A stretch of 64,000 nt of DNA from Methyloversatilis sp. (GTDB lineage Bacteria > Pseudomonadota > Gammaproteobacteria > Burkholderiales > Rhodocyclaceae). Both the position numbers and the translations under genes were made by a program. Shown piece after piece: positions 26,401 to 35,702 of the stretch. Location: positions 62,001 through 126,000 of the forward strand of contig JAGNYW010000002.1 of NCBI GenBank assembly GCA_017984755.1, read 5' to 3'. Every line of letters starts with the position of its first letter. The stretch's first letter is position 1. Under the pieces are notes generated by a model. It was given only the letters and a program-made list of their open reading frames with translations. It searched no databases and had not been told where the DNA came from.

Positions 26401-27462
26401 ATGAACTTGCCCGCGATGACTGATCAGCAGCCCGAATTGCCTCCTCGACGCCCGGAGACGCCCATAAGTCCGCAGCCGTATGCGGGTCTGGCGCCCGAAG
26501 CAGTGCTTGATGCGCTGGAAGCGGCCGGCTATTCCGTCGATGGCCGACTGCTGGCGCTCAACAGCTTCGAGAACCGCGTCTATCAGGTCGGCCTGGACGA
26601 AGGCGCGCCGATGATCGCCAAGTTCTACCGGCCGGGACGCTGGAGCGACGAGGCGATCCTCGAAGAGCACGCCTTCTGCCTCGAACTCGCGGCGCACGAA
26701 ATACCGGTCGTCGCACCGCTGCCCTTGCCCGGCGGCAGCACACTGATGACGCATGCCGGTTACCGCTTCGCCGTGTTTCCACGGCGCGGCGGGCGGGCAC
26801 CCGAACTCGACCGCACCGACACGCTGAACTGGATCGGCCGCTTCATGGGGCGCATCCATGCGCTCGGCGCCGTGCAGCCTTACCTGCACCGACCAACGCT
26901 CGACATCGCGAGCTTCGGCGATGAACCGTCTGCCTATGTGCTGGATCACCACTTCGTGCCGCCGGAACTGGAAAATGTCTATCGCGGCGTGACCGCGCAG
27001 GCGCTCGACGGCGTGCGCGCGGCATTCGATCGTGCCGGCGCGGTGCGACGCATCCGCACGCATGGCGACTGCCACGTCGGCAACATGCTGTGGGTCGAAG
27101 GCCAGGGACCGCACTTCGTCGATTTCGACGACAGCCGCATGGCGCCCGCCATCCAGGACCTGTGGATGCTGCTGTCGGGCGAGCGGTCGGAGCGCGCGCA
27201 GCAACTGGGCGATGTGCTGGCCGGGTATGAGGAATTCTGCGACTTCGATCCGCGCGAACTGCAGTTGATCGAAGCCCTGCGCACGCTGAGGCTGATCCAC
27301 CACAGCGGCTGGATCGCGCGTCGCTGGGAAGACCCGGCGTTTCCGACGGCATTCCCGTGGTTCGACACGCCACGCTACTGGGAAGCACGCATCCTCGAGT
27401 TGCGCGAACAGATCGCCGCGATGGAAGAGCCGACGCTGTGGCTCGCCTCTGCCATGCGCTGA
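26401..27462 (+). CDS. srkA: Stress response kinase SrkA (YihE)
   Basis: The 353-residue protein is a Ser/Thr-type kinase of the aminoglycoside phosphotransferase/choline kinase fold, which in E. coli counters stress-induced death by acting against MazF. The N-terminal lobe contains LNSFENRVYQVGLDEGAPMIAKFYRPGRWS, the catalytic loop is RIRTHGDCHVGNMLW and the metal-binding aspartate lies in HFVDFDDSRMAPAIQDLWMLLSG. ATG 26401 or ATG 26416 could be used; neither has an obvious ribosome-binding site. It is divergent from queE. Confidence 0.93.
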   Translation: MNLPAMTDQQPELPPRRPETPISPQPYAGLAPEAVLDALEAAGYSVDGRLLALNSFENRVYQVGLDEGAPMIAKFYRPGRWSDEAILEEHAFCLELAAHEIPVVAPLPLPGGSTLMTHAGYRFAVFPRRGGRAPELDRTDTLNWIGRFMGRIHALGAVQPYLHRPTLDIASFGDEPSAYVLDHHFVPPELENVYRGVTAQALDGVRAAFDRAGAVRRIRTHGDCHVGNMLWVEGQGPHFVDFDDSRMAPAIQDLWMLLSGERSERAQQLGDVLAGYEEFCDFDPRELQLIEALRTLRLIHHSGWIARRWEDPAFPTAFPWFDTPRYWEARILELREQIAAMEEPTLWLASAMR

Positions 27463-27492
27463 TGCCGGCAGCCCCTTGACCAGACCGCGCAG

Positions 27493-28689
27493 TCAGCGCA
27501 CCAGAAACGGCAGGTTGGCAGTGGCGGCCTTGCCCTTGCTGTCGCCCAGCGTGATGAACAGGCGATAGGCCCCCGGCAACGCGGGCGCAACGAAACGTAC
27601 GCTTTGCGCGTCTGCCTGCAGCATGCGCACTTCGACGCGTGGCGGAGCGGCTTCGAGATCGCCGCCGGCCCGCAGATCGGTCGCTTCGGCATGCACCTCC
27701 CATGCGGTCGTCAGAGGCGAACCGTCGAAAGACACCGCGTCGACGCCGGCCGATATCTCCTGCGCCGGCGCGAATACATCCGCAGCAATGCCGATGCCGC
27801 GGATCAACGGTGCCGCGGCAGCGACCGGTCGCCCCCACGCCGCCGACAGCGCATCGGTCATGGCGGTCGGGCTGCCATCGGCCAGCAGCAGGCCGTGCCA
27901 GGTTGCGGTCTGTTCCTGCTTGGCACCCCACAGGAAGGGAAATGCGCCGACGACCTGCGGCTGCCCTGCAAGAAAGGCCAGCGCCTCGCGGAAGAAATCC
28001 GCCTTCTGGCTGCTGGTCAATTCGACCGGCGCGCCCCAGGGCTTGCGCCCGGCCTGCCATTGACCGAGCGGTCCGAGTTCCGTCACCACGATCGGCTTCT
28101 TGATGCCCAGCCTGCGCAGGCGCTGCGGCAGTTCGAACACCGAACCCCCGTACAGATTGAGTCCGAGCAGGTCGACCTGCTCGCAGCAATCGGCCAGCGG
28201 CGCGAGCCAGGCATCGCTGTTGTCCGCAACCACCATCACGGTCGGATGCCGGGCATCCAGCGACTTCACGATGCCGGAGATACGATTCACCTCCCGCCAG
28301 GCCGGGCGCGGATCCGCCGTACCGGTTTCGACCTCGTTGCCCACGCCCCACGCCAGCAGCGCCGGGTGATCACGGTGAAGCAGGACAAAGGCGCGCAGCG
28401 CATCCTCCTGCGACTGCACGGCACGCACATCGTCCAGCCGGAAACCGTGACGCGGATGGCGGAGCCACAAGCCCATCACTACGCGCAGACCGAGCTGCTG
28501 CGCTGCATCGAGTACCCAGACATCGGACTCGCGATAGACGCGAACCACCTTCGCACCTGCGCTGGCCAGCTTTTCCAGCGCAGCACGATCGCCCTCGAAC
28601 GCAGCGCCATGCCAGAACGGCTGTGCGGCCGAAGCGGGCAGCACGGCCCAAAACAGACAGACGCCGATCATCAGCGCGAAGCGTCGCAT
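27493..28689 (-). CDS. Secreted glycoside hydrolase-like protein (GH2/GH5-type TIM barrel)
   Basis: The 398-residue precursor has a signal peptide (MRRFALMIGVCLFWAVLPASA). A TIM-barrel domain covers roughly residues 25-310. GVGNEVETG matches the acid/base glutamate after strand 4 and VVTELGPLGQW the nucleophile glutamate after strand 7 of clan GH-A. Tryptophan- and tyrosine-rich loops suggest a sugar cleft. The last 80 residues form a separate beta domain. It probably acts on a beta-glycan in the periplasm or outside the cell; the substrate cannot be read. GGAG eight nt before ATG 28689 fixes the start. The protease gene upstream on the same strand ends 101 nt away. Confidence 0.8.
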   Translation of the reverse strand: MRRFALMIGVCLFWAVLPASAAQPFWHGAAFEGDRAALEKLASAGAKVVRVYRESDVWVLDAAQQLGLRVVMGLWLRHPRHGFRLDDVRAVQSQEDALRAFVLLHRDHPALLAWGVGNEVETGTADPRPAWREVNRISGIVKSLDARHPTVMVVADNSDAWLAPLADCCEQVDLLGLNLYGGSVFELPQRLRRLGIKKPIVVTELGPLGQWQAGRKPWGAPVELTSSQKADFFREALAFLAGQPQVVGAFPFLWGAKQEQTATWHGLLLADGSPTAMTDALSAAWGRPVAAAAPLIRGIGIAADVFAPAQEISAGVDAVSFDGSPLTTAWEVHAEATDLRAGGDLEAAPPRVEVRMLQADAQSVRFVAPALPGAYRLFITLGDSKGKAATANLPFLVR

Positions 28690-28790
28690 TCGATTCACTC
28701 CGTTCGAGGAACATGCGGCCAGAACACGGCCCGAAAGACAGTCGGAACACAACCGGCGGAGCACGTTCGGCCCCGCCGCGGCTGCGCCGG

Positions 28791-29522
28791 TCAGGACGTG
28801 GTGAGCGTCATCAGAATGTCGGCGTACCAGGCGCAATTCAGGCCCAGCGCCTCATCCAGCTTGTGGTCGCGGGTGCCGACATCGAGCCGGGCCGAATGCA
28901 CGCCGAGCAGCAGCCAGGGCAGATCTCGCTGCGCCGCATCGCAGGCGGGGGCTCGCATGACGACCGGCGCACCGCTGGTACCGCGGTGCGTACGCGCATC
29001 CGTCAGGAAATAGCCCTCACCCTGAAAGCGCAGGCCGAACGACGAGGCGATCACCGCATGCCGCACCACCGGCATGTGATGGAGCGTGTCGTGAAAGCCG
29101 AGCGGAAAGCCGACCACCAGCAAGGAACTGCCGACCTCGATCCGCATGGCTTCCATCGGCAGGTGAGCCGGCGTGAAAGCTCGATACACCGTGCTGGCCG
29201 GCAGCGCGGCACGCTCGATTTCAAGCACTGCCACATCGATCTCGCCCGCCGCGTCCTGCCCCTGGCGCCAGATGCTGCAGCCCTTGCGGTACAGCGGTAT
29301 CGAAAAACCCGTCGACTCGGCAAGATTGTCCGGATCGGTGTGCAGCTCGATTTCGATGCGATCCGGAAAATGCTTGCTCGGTTCGTCGATGACGACGTGC
29401 CGGCTGGTCACCAGAAACAGCCGTTCATCACGCTCGAAGAAGAAGCCACTGGCGTTGGTCAGTACGCGCTGGTCTTCCAGCGTGCACACACGCGCCGCGG
29501 TGAGCAGAATGGGTTCGATCAT
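28791..29522 (-). CDS. Trypsin-like serine protease without signal peptide
   Basis: The 243-residue protein has the chymotrypsin-fold catalytic order: histidine in FLVTSRHVVIDE, aspartate in GEIDVAVLEIER and serine in RTHRGTSGAPVVM. The GTSGAP loop is typical of HtrA/trypsin-2 families. The N terminus (MIEPILLTAARVCTLEDQRVL) shows no signal peptide or anchor, so it is apparently cytoplasmic, which is unusual for this family; an upstream start would not add a signal sequence either. There is no PDZ domain. No ribosome-binding site is obvious. Confidence 0.78.
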   Translation of the reverse strand: MIEPILLTAARVCTLEDQRVLTNASGFFFERDERLFLVTSRHVVIDEPSKHFPDRIEIELHTDPDNLAESTGFSIPLYRKGCSIWRQGQDAAGEIDVAVLEIERAALPASTVYRAFTPAHLPMEAMRIEVGSSLLVVGFPLGFHDTLHHMPVVRHAVIASSFGLRFQGEGYFLTDARTHRGTSGAPVVMRAPACDAAQRDLPWLLLGVHSARLDVGTRDHKLDEALGLNCAWYADILMTLTTS

Positions 29523-30095
29523 GGGGTTTTTCACTGCGGGTTGAGGCAGGCAACGATACGGTCGGCGTCGACCGGCGTGTCGCCGTGATTGCGTATTGTG
29601 CGCCATGGCCGTCCGCCGGACACGGTCGACAGGTCCGGCGCAACCGCCAGCCTGCACACGAATCCGCTGCAAGGCTTGTCAATACAGTGCATAGTGTGGG
29701 GCGGCGTCGATCTATCCGCCTGATTTCCAGGCTGATCGGTGCAGTATTTTCGGTGTTTTTCGACGTTATTGCGGCATTCCCCGCTCCACCACCCCGACAT
29801 CGACGTCCCGGATCCGGCCCGCCCGCGCATGTTGCGATCGGCAGGTCAAGTGCCTCCCGGGCACCGCAAGACACGGAAGCGACGGGTTCGCCCAGCACTT
29901 CAGCCCTTCGACCTCATTCATCCGGTCGGTACGCCAGATGCCCTGCGGACTGCCGCACAGCGTCTGCCGAAGGCAGCCCGCGCTGCCGCGCCGACCGCCC
30001 GCTGCGGGCCGATGTGCCTGCGGAAGTTGTTCCGTCCGTCCGCAGACCGATTCCTGCGGATGTCCGGTGCATCGAACTTCAACTGGAGAATGGCC
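29523..30095. other. 573-bp region without a supported gene; long leader upstream of infA2
   Basis: The frame of infA2 stays open back to 29739, but its Arg/Pro-rich translation lacks any family likeness and the only good ribosome-binding site is directly before infA2. No tRNA, strong hairpin or repeat was recognised. It probably holds the promoters for the divergent protease and infA2, and an unusually long 5' leader. Confidence 0.5.
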
Positions 30096-30356
30096 ATGGC
30101 CAAAGAAGAACTCATCGACATGAACGGCGTGGTGACGGAAGTGCTGCCCGATTCGCGCTTTCGCGTCACGCTCGAGAACGGTCACCAGATCATCGCCTAC
30201 ACGTCGGGCAAGATGCGCAAGCACCACATCCGCATTCTGGCCGGCGACAAGGTCGCGCTCGAACTTTCGCCGTACGACTTCAGCAAGGGGCGCATCACAT
30301 TCCGCGAGATCGAAGGTCGCGGCCCATCCGCAGCCCCCCGCCGCCGCGTGCATTGA
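30096..30356 (+). CDS. infA2: Translation initiation factor IF-1, second copy type
   Basis: The 86-residue S1-like OB-fold protein ([53 protein letters not shown]) binds the ribosomal A site during initiation. It carries a C-terminal extension of about 14 residues rich in Arg beyond E. coli IF-1 (72 residues), typical of the additional, stand-alone InfA of betaproteobacteria. An ATG 6 nt upstream is too close to the GGAG; ATG 30096 has the right spacing. Neighbours are not ribosomal genes, so this is not the spc-operon copy. Confidence 0.92.
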   Translation: MAKEELIDMNGVVTEVLPDSRFRVTLENGHQIIAYTSGKMRKHHIRILAGDKVALELSPYDFSKGRITFREIEGRGPSAAPRRRVH

Positions 30357-30428
30357 ACATTTGAAGATGCGCTGACTGCGCCGCCGGCAGACGACGCGGC
30401 AGTCATCGTGGGCGCGGCGCCACAAACA

Positions 30429-30450
30429 GGTTCCGGGCCGTTCCGGAACC
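30429..30450. terminator. Hairpin between convergent infA2 and dksA-like genes
   Basis: GGTTCCGG (30429-30436) and CCGGAACC (30443-30450) form a perfect 8-bp stem with a 6-nt loop. On the minus strand it is followed by TGTTTGTGG, a weak T-rich tract. It lies 15 nt after the dksA-like stop and could terminate either transcript. Confidence 0.5.
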
Positions 30451-30464
30451 AGCCTACCGTCGGT

Positions 30465-30899
30465 TCAGCGCCCGCGCATCTTCCTCTTGCGCTCGTGCAG
30501 CTCCTGCGCCTCGAGCGACAGCGTCGCAGTAGGGCGTGCCAGCAGCCTCGCAATGCCTATCGGATCCCCCGAAAACTCGCACCAGCCGTAAGAGCCGTCA
30601 TCGATGCGAGCCAGCGCTTCGTCGATGGTGTGCAGGTGCTTGCGTTCGCGGTCGCGCACTCGCAATTCCAGAGAATGATCCTCTTCCAGCGAAGCCCGGT
30701 CCGATGGATCCGGCGTGCGCTCGAATTCATGCAGATGCGCCGTCGTGTCCTGCGCCGACTGCAGCAGCGCGTCACGTTCGGAACGAAGGCGATTACGGAA
30801 GAAATCCAGCTGCTGGGCAGACATGTATTCGTCCTGCGGAGCCGCGAGGATTTCAGCTTCTGCCTGGGAGATTTCTGCAGGTGTGAGGTCGGTCGTCAC
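30465..30899 (-). CDS. DksA/TraR-family RNA polymerase regulator, single-cysteine form
   Basis: The 144-residue protein has the DksA layout: N-terminal helices, a coiled coil (FFRNRLRSERDALLQSAQDTTAHLHEF) and C-terminal finger. The two coiled-coil-tip aspartates needed for action in the polymerase secondary channel are kept (DPSDRAS, residues about 64 and 67), followed by SLELRVRDRERKHL. The finger WCEFSGDPIGIARLLARPTATLSLEAQE keeps one cysteine of the four, so it cannot bind zinc the usual way; such Cys-poor forms occur in betaproteobacteria. The start is GTG 30899, with GGAAG six nt upstream. Confidence 0.87.
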   Translation of the reverse strand: MTTDLTPAEISQAEAEILAAPQDEYMSAQQLDFFRNRLRSERDALLQSAQDTTAHLHEFERTPDPSDRASLEEDHSLELRVRDRERKHLHTIDEALARIDDGSYGWCEFSGDPIGIARLLARPTATLSLEAQELHERKRKMRGR

Positions 30900-31145
30900 G
30901 ATCGGCTTCCTTGTCGGGCGTGTGCACGCCCGGAGGTGGGACACTGCCGGCAGGGTACAGGCAGCGGGCCGGCCAACACAACACAGCCGGCAGATCACGA
31001 GTGCGTTGCGAATCGGCACACGATCGACCGTCACGATACACGGCAAAACGATGCCTGTGAGCCATCTTTGAAACACGCCGACCGACCTTGCCTCAGCCCC
31101 GTGTGCAGCGTTCGCGGACGAAGCATCCGGTGGTATGTTCGCGCG

Positions 31146-31874
31146 ATGTCCCGATACCTGCATCGCCCGGCCCACCGGCAGGCTCCGGAATCACGCCCCT
31201 ATCGCCGGCGACCGGTCCGCGTGAAGACAGGCTTTCACTACATCATCACGCCACCGGGGTTCGACGGTACCGGCAAGCACTACATGGGCCGCGAAATTTC
31301 GGACGTCATGGGCTGGCAGTCCCACGACTGGCTGGATCGCCCGGAGCGCGAGAGCGAGGAGCGTACCGACCTCCTGCTTCAGGCGCTGGAACTCAGGCCC
31401 GGCATGGTGATTGCCGACATCGGCGCCGGTACCGGCTACCTGTCGCGACGGATGTCGTCGGCCGTCGGACCGGACGGCCGCATCCATGCGGTCGACGTAC
31501 AGCCGATGATGGTGCGCATGCTGCAGCGCCTGACGCGGATCAACGGCTTCGCCAACATCGAGCCGTCGCGCTGTGCCGAACACGACGCGCAGCTGCCCGA
31601 GCGATCGCTCGACATGGCCATCATGCTGGATGTCTATCACGAGCTGTCATGCCCGCACGAAATGCTCGCCAGCATCGTGCGCGCCACCCGACCCGGTGGC
31701 CGCATCGTGTTCGTCGAATTCAAGGAAGAGGATCCGGACATTCCGATCAAACCCCTGCACAAGATGAGCGAAACGCGGGTGCGCCGCGAGGCCTCTGTAC
31801 ACCGGCTGGTGTGGGAACGCACCGTCAGTCACCTGCCGTGGCAGCATGTCATCTTTTTCCGCAGGGCACGATAG
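31146..31874 (+). CDS. Class I SAM-dependent methyltransferase
   Basis: The 242-residue protein has the SAM-binding motif I in MVIADIGAGTGYLSRRM, an acidic motif II position in IHAVDVQPMMV, and LDMAIMLDVYHELSCP and RPGGRIVFVEFKEED further on, as in UbiE-like methyltransferases. The segment HYMGREISDVMGWQSHDWLDRPEREREE-like before the domain is typical of a family that often carries a signal peptide, but none is visible here. The start is uncertain: ATG 31146 or GTG 31221, neither with a clear ribosome-binding site. The substrate is unknown. Confidence 0.82.
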   Translation: MSRYLHRPAHRQAPESRPYRRRPVRVKTGFHYIITPPGFDGTGKHYMGREISDVMGWQSHDWLDRPERESEERTDLLLQALELRPGMVIADIGAGTGYLSRRMSSAVGPDGRIHAVDVQPMMVRMLQRLTRINGFANIEPSRCAEHDAQLPERSLDMAIMLDVYHELSCPHEMLASIVRATRPGGRIVFVEFKEEDPDIPIKPLHKMSETRVRREASVHRLVWERTVSHLPWQHVIFFRRAR

Positions 31875-31925
31875 GTCTGTCTGTATATTCCGCACACCAC
31901 AAGCCCGCCCTGTCCGAAGTCCGCC

Positions 31926-33047
31926 TTGCTCAAGATCATCCACACTGCCGACTGGCAGATCGGCAAGCTGTACGGCCAGTTCGAAGCCGATGAGGCCGCC
32001 CTGCTGGCGGACGCACGTTTTGCCGCGGTCGAGCGGCTGGCGCAGCTCGCCAGCGTGCAGGGCGCACATCTGGTGCTGGTCGCAGGCGACGTGTTCGATG
32101 CACAGGGCGTGGCCGACAAGACCATACATCGCATGTTTCACTGCATGCGCGGCTACAGCGGCCGGTGGCTGATGATTCCGGGCAACCATGACGCCGCGCT
32201 GTCGGAATCGGTCTGGACACGCGCCGCACGTCTGGGCGCGATACCCGCGAATGTGCATGTCTGCCTGCAGCCTGAACCGGTGCTGCTCGACGCACTGAAC
32301 GCAGCAGTGCTGCCGGCGCCGCTGACGCAGCGCCTCACCCACACCGACCTGACGACATGGTTCGCCGATGCGCAGACGCCAGCCGGCATGTTCCGCATCG
32401 GCCTGGCGCACGGCAGCGTGCAGGGCATCCTTGCGGAAGGCATCGACTCGTCGAACCCGATCGCCGCAGGACGCGCCGCAGAAGCGCGGCTCGACTATCT
32501 GGCGCTCGGCGACTGGCATGGCTGCAGGCAGATCGACGCACGCACCTGGTACTGCGGCACGCCGGAAACCGACCGTTTCCGCGCCAACGATTCCGGGCGC
32601 GCGCTGATCATCGAATTGAGCACACCCGGCATGGAACCGGTGGTCACGCCGGTCAGCATCGGCCAGTACCGCTGGCAGGCCGAAAGCGCAACGCTGCGGG
32701 TGGCCAGCGATGTCGAAGCGCTGCTGGAACGACTGTCAGGCTACGGCCGGACGGATGTCGTGCAACTCGCGCTGGACGGCGAGACCGATCTCGCAGGACT
32801 GACGCGCATCCGCACCGCCATCGCGCAGGCGCAGGGACGGGCGCGCAGCCTGAACGCCGATCTGGCAGCCCTGCGCATCGAACCCACGGCGGACGACATC
32901 GCTCAGCTTTCGGCAGACGGCTATCTGGGCGATGTCGTGGCGGAACTGCGGGCCGCCCAGGACGGCACCGACTGCGACACCGCGCGCGACGCGCTGGTGC
33001 TGCTGGCCGGGCTGCTCGGCGCACGCCGTGACGGTGTCGCGCAATGA
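31926..33047 (+). CDS. SbcD/Mre11-like metallophosphoesterase (YhaO-type)
   Basis: The 373-residue protein has phosphoesterase motifs in order: IHTADWQIGK, VAGDVFDAQGVADK, MIPGNHDAAL, GLAHGSVQG and LALGDWHGCRQ. It resembles the nuclease subunit of SbcCD-type complexes, specifically the YhaO branch. In motif I the usual histidine after DW is glutamine. The start is TTG 31926, immediately before LKIIHTADW. The ATGA overlap with the next gene, an SMC-like ATPase, shows that the two subunits are coupled, as in sbcDC and yhaON. Confidence 0.88.
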   Translation: MLKIIHTADWQIGKLYGQFEADEAALLADARFAAVERLAQLASVQGAHLVLVAGDVFDAQGVADKTIHRMFHCMRGYSGRWLMIPGNHDAALSESVWTRAARLGAIPANVHVCLQPEPVLLDALNAAVLPAPLTQRLTHTDLTTWFADAQTPAGMFRIGLAHGSVQGILAEGIDSSNPIAAGRAAEARLDYLALGDWHGCRQIDARTWYCGTPETDRFRANDSGRALIIELSTPGMEPVVTPVSIGQYRWQAESATLRVASDVEALLERLSGYGRTDVVQLALDGETDLAGLTRIRTAIAQAQGRARSLNADLAALRIEPTADDIAQLSADGYLGDVVAELRAAQDGTDCDTARDALVLLAGLLGARRDGVAQ

Positions 33048-35689
33048 AGCTCACCCGGCTGCGCGTCGACCAGTTCCGCCGCTTCCGCCAGCCCTTCGAA
33101 CTGCGCGATCTCGGCGACGGCCTCAATCTGTTCACCGGACCGAACGAAGCCGGCAAGAGCACGCTGGTGGCGGCGATACGCGCCGCCTTCTTCGAGCGCC
33201 ACCGCTCGGGCACGGTCGAGCACCTGCGGCCCTGGAATGACGGCAGCGCCGCGCCCGAAGTGGAGCTCGATTTCGAACTGGGCGGCACGCAGTGCCGGCT
33301 GACCAAACGCTTCCTGGGGAAGAAGCGCTGCACGCTGCAGTTCGGCACGCGCACGCTGGACGGCACAGAAGCCGAAGACTTCATCGCCGAACAACTGGGT
33401 TTCGCCTTCGCCGCCAAGGGATCGAGCAAGTCCGAACACTGGGGCATTCCCGGCCTGCTGTGGATGGAACAGGGCGAAGCGCAGGACATCCGCGACGCGG
33501 TCACGCACGCGACCGACCACTTGCGCACCGCGCTGAATGCTTCGCTCGGCGAAATCGCCGGTGGCGATGGCGACGACGTGACGAACGAGGTCGAAAAGCT
33601 GCGCAACGAGTTGCTGACGCCGACCTCCGACAAGCCCCGCGGCGCTTACACCGAAGCACTTCAGGCCGAACGGTCACTGTGCGATGCGCTGGCTGCGGTC
33701 GATGCCGATCTGCTGACCTACCGGCAGAAAGTGGACCGCCTCGCACAATTGCGTCGCGAGCACGAAGTCGACGCCGGCGAACGTCCGTGGGCGGCGCTGC
33801 GTACGCAGGCAAACGCCGCCGGTGACGCGCTGCGCGAAGCACAATCGCTGCAGCAGCAACTCGCCGGCGAACAGAATGCGGTGCTGGCGCTGGCGCAGCG
33901 CATTGACCTGCTGCGTCGTCAGCTCGATGGCTACGCCGCCGAGTCGCACGATGCCGAACGTCGTGCCGACGCCGTCATCGCCGCGCAACGCGCGCTCGAC
34001 GACGCCAACGGACTGGCCGCGCCCTGGCAGCAGCACGAGCGCGATGCCGTCCTGCGCCACGAAACGGCGCGTCATACGCTTGGGTTGGCACGTGCGGGAG
34101 ACAACCGACGCACACTGATGCACGAACTGGACGACCTGCGCCGCAAGGCCGGTACGGCCGCTGCCGCGCTGGCGCAGGCGGAGGCCGAACAGGCGCGACA
34201 GCTCGCCCTGCGAGCCGAGGCAGCTGCCTGCGAGATCACTGCCGTCGACTTCGCCACGCTGCGCGAACAGGCACGGCAGATCCGCGAACTGGACATCCGT
34301 CGCACTGCGATCGCCACCCGGCTGCGCTTCGCGCTGGACACCGGGCAGGAATTGCGCATCGGCGATGAAACGCTCAGCGGCGACGGCGAACGCCAGCTGC
34401 TGGAGGCAACCACGCTGGTGCTGCCCGGCTGCGGTCGTCTGCGCATCGAACCGGGCGGCAGCGACAGCGCCGCGCTGGCACGCGACGCGGCAGAACTGTA
34501 CGACCGCCACGCCAGCGCGCTGGCACGTCTCGGGCTCGCGTCCTTCGATGCCGCAGAAGCACGACAGCAACTGCACGCCCTCAAACTGTCCGATCTCAAG
34601 GCGGCACAGGCGACGCTGAAGGCACTGGCGCCCAACGGCGTCGACGCCCTGCGTGCCGAATGCGCAGCACTCGACGCGCGCACCACCGAAGTGCAGCAGC
34701 GTCTGGACGCGCACGCCGACGAAGGCGGTGACACGCTGCCTTCCGTCGCCGAAGCGGAATCCGCCGAAGACATTGCCCGCCGCTCCGCCACAGAAGCCGC
34801 GCGCCAGCTGGCCGCAGCGCGCAACGGCTGCGCCGCTGCACAGGCCGCCCTCGACGCGGCACAGCGCGAGCGCGACGCCGCACGCGCCCGGCTCGACGAC
34901 CCGGCGCGCGCGCAGCAGGTGGCCGACGCCAACATCGCGCTGACCGACGCGCTCGCACAGCACGCGGCGGCGGCACGGCGGATCGAAGCGCTCACTGCGC
35001 GACTCGATGCGGTGCGGCCGCAGACGCTGGCGCAGGACGTCGAGCGCTATGCACGCAGCGCGGATCAGCTCGAAAGGACCTTTGCCCTGCGGCGCGATGC
35101 GCTCACCGTACTCGAAGTGGAACTGCAGGCCGCCGGTGCACAGGGGCTGGATGAGCGGCGTGCCGAACTGGTGCGCGATCATGCCGCAGCGGCCCGCCGC
35201 GCCGATCAGCTGGCCCGCCGCGCACGCGCGCTGGATCTTCTGCTGAAGCTGCTGCAGGACAAGCGCCACGCCCTGACGCAACGGCTGCAGGCACCGCTGC
35301 AGAAGCACCTCAACCACTATCTCGGCCTGTTGTTTCCGGGCGCACGCATCGCCATCGACGACAGCCTGAGTCCCGGCCCGCTGACGCGCGAAGGCATGCA
35401 GGGAGCCGAAAGCGGCCCGGTCGACGAACTGAGCTTCGGCGCGCGCGAACAGATGGGCGTGATTGCCAGGCTGGCCTATGCCGACCTGCTGAAGGAAGCC
35501 GGCAAGCCGACGCTGATCATTCTCGACGACGCGCTGGTGCACAGCGACGACGCACGGCTGGCGCAGATGAAGCGCGTACTGTTCGATGCGGCGACCCGCC
35601 ACCAGATACTGCTGTTCACCTGCCATCCCGAAAAATGGCGGGACATGGGCGTGCCTACGCGGGCGCTGGACACGCCAGGCACAACCTGA
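33044..35689 (+). CDS. SbcC/Rad50-like (YhaN-type) SMC ATPase
   Basis: The 881-residue protein has an N-terminal Walker A (FTGPNEAGKSTLVAAI) and the conserved VEHLRPWND that follows in YhaN-like proteins. A long Ala/Arg/Glu-rich coiled-coil region spans about residues 180-720. The C-terminal ABC signature is VDELSFGAREQMGVIARLAYADLL and the Walker B is PTLIILDDALVHSDD. I find no CxxC zinc hook in the middle of the coiled coil, unlike SbcC and Rad50. With the preceding phosphoesterase it probably forms a DNA-end processing complex. The ATG overlaps the partner stop by 4 nt. Confidence 0.88.
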   Translation: MKLTRLRVDQFRRFRQPFELRDLGDGLNLFTGPNEAGKSTLVAAIRAAFFERHRSGTVEHLRPWNDGSAAPEVELDFELGGTQCRLTKRFLGKKRCTLQFGTRTLDGTEAEDFIAEQLGFAFAAKGSSKSEHWGIPGLLWMEQGEAQDIRDAVTHATDHLRTALNASLGEIAGGDGDDVTNEVEKLRNELLTPTSDKPRGAYTEALQAERSLCDALAAVDADLLTYRQKVDRLAQLRREHEVDAGERPWAALRTQANAAGDALREAQSLQQQLAGEQNAVLALAQRIDLLRRQLDGYAAESHDAERRADAVIAAQRALDDANGLAAPWQQHERDAVLRHETARHTLGLARAGDNRRTLMHELDDLRRKAGTAAAALAQAEAEQARQLALRAEAAACEITAVDFATLREQARQIRELDIRRTAIATRLRFALDTGQELRIGDETLSGDGERQLLEATTLVLPGCGRLRIEPGGSDSAALARDAAELYDRHASALARLGLASFDAAEARQQLHALKLSDLKAAQATLKALAPNGVDALRAECAALDARTTEVQQRLDAHADEGGDTLPSVAEAESAEDIARRSATEAARQLAAARNGCAAAQAALDAAQRERDAARARLDDPARAQQVADANIALTDALAQHAAAARRIEALTARLDAVRPQTLAQDVERYARSADQLERTFALRRDALTVLEVELQAAGAQGLDERRAELVRDHAAAARRADQLARRARALDLLLKLLQDKRHALTQRLQAPLQKHLNHYLGLLFPGARIAIDDSLSPGPLTREGMQGAESGPVDELSFGAREQMGVIARLAYADLLKEAGKPTLIILDDALVHSDDARLAQMKRVLFDAATRHQILLFTCHPEKWRDMGVPTRALDTPGTT

Positions 35690-35702
35690 TCACGTTCGAG
35701 CC

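Noticed and set aside
29739..30092. In-frame N-terminal extension of infA2
   Set aside because: The added residues are Arg/Pro/Ala-rich and unlike IF-1; the ribosome-binding site fits ATG 30096.
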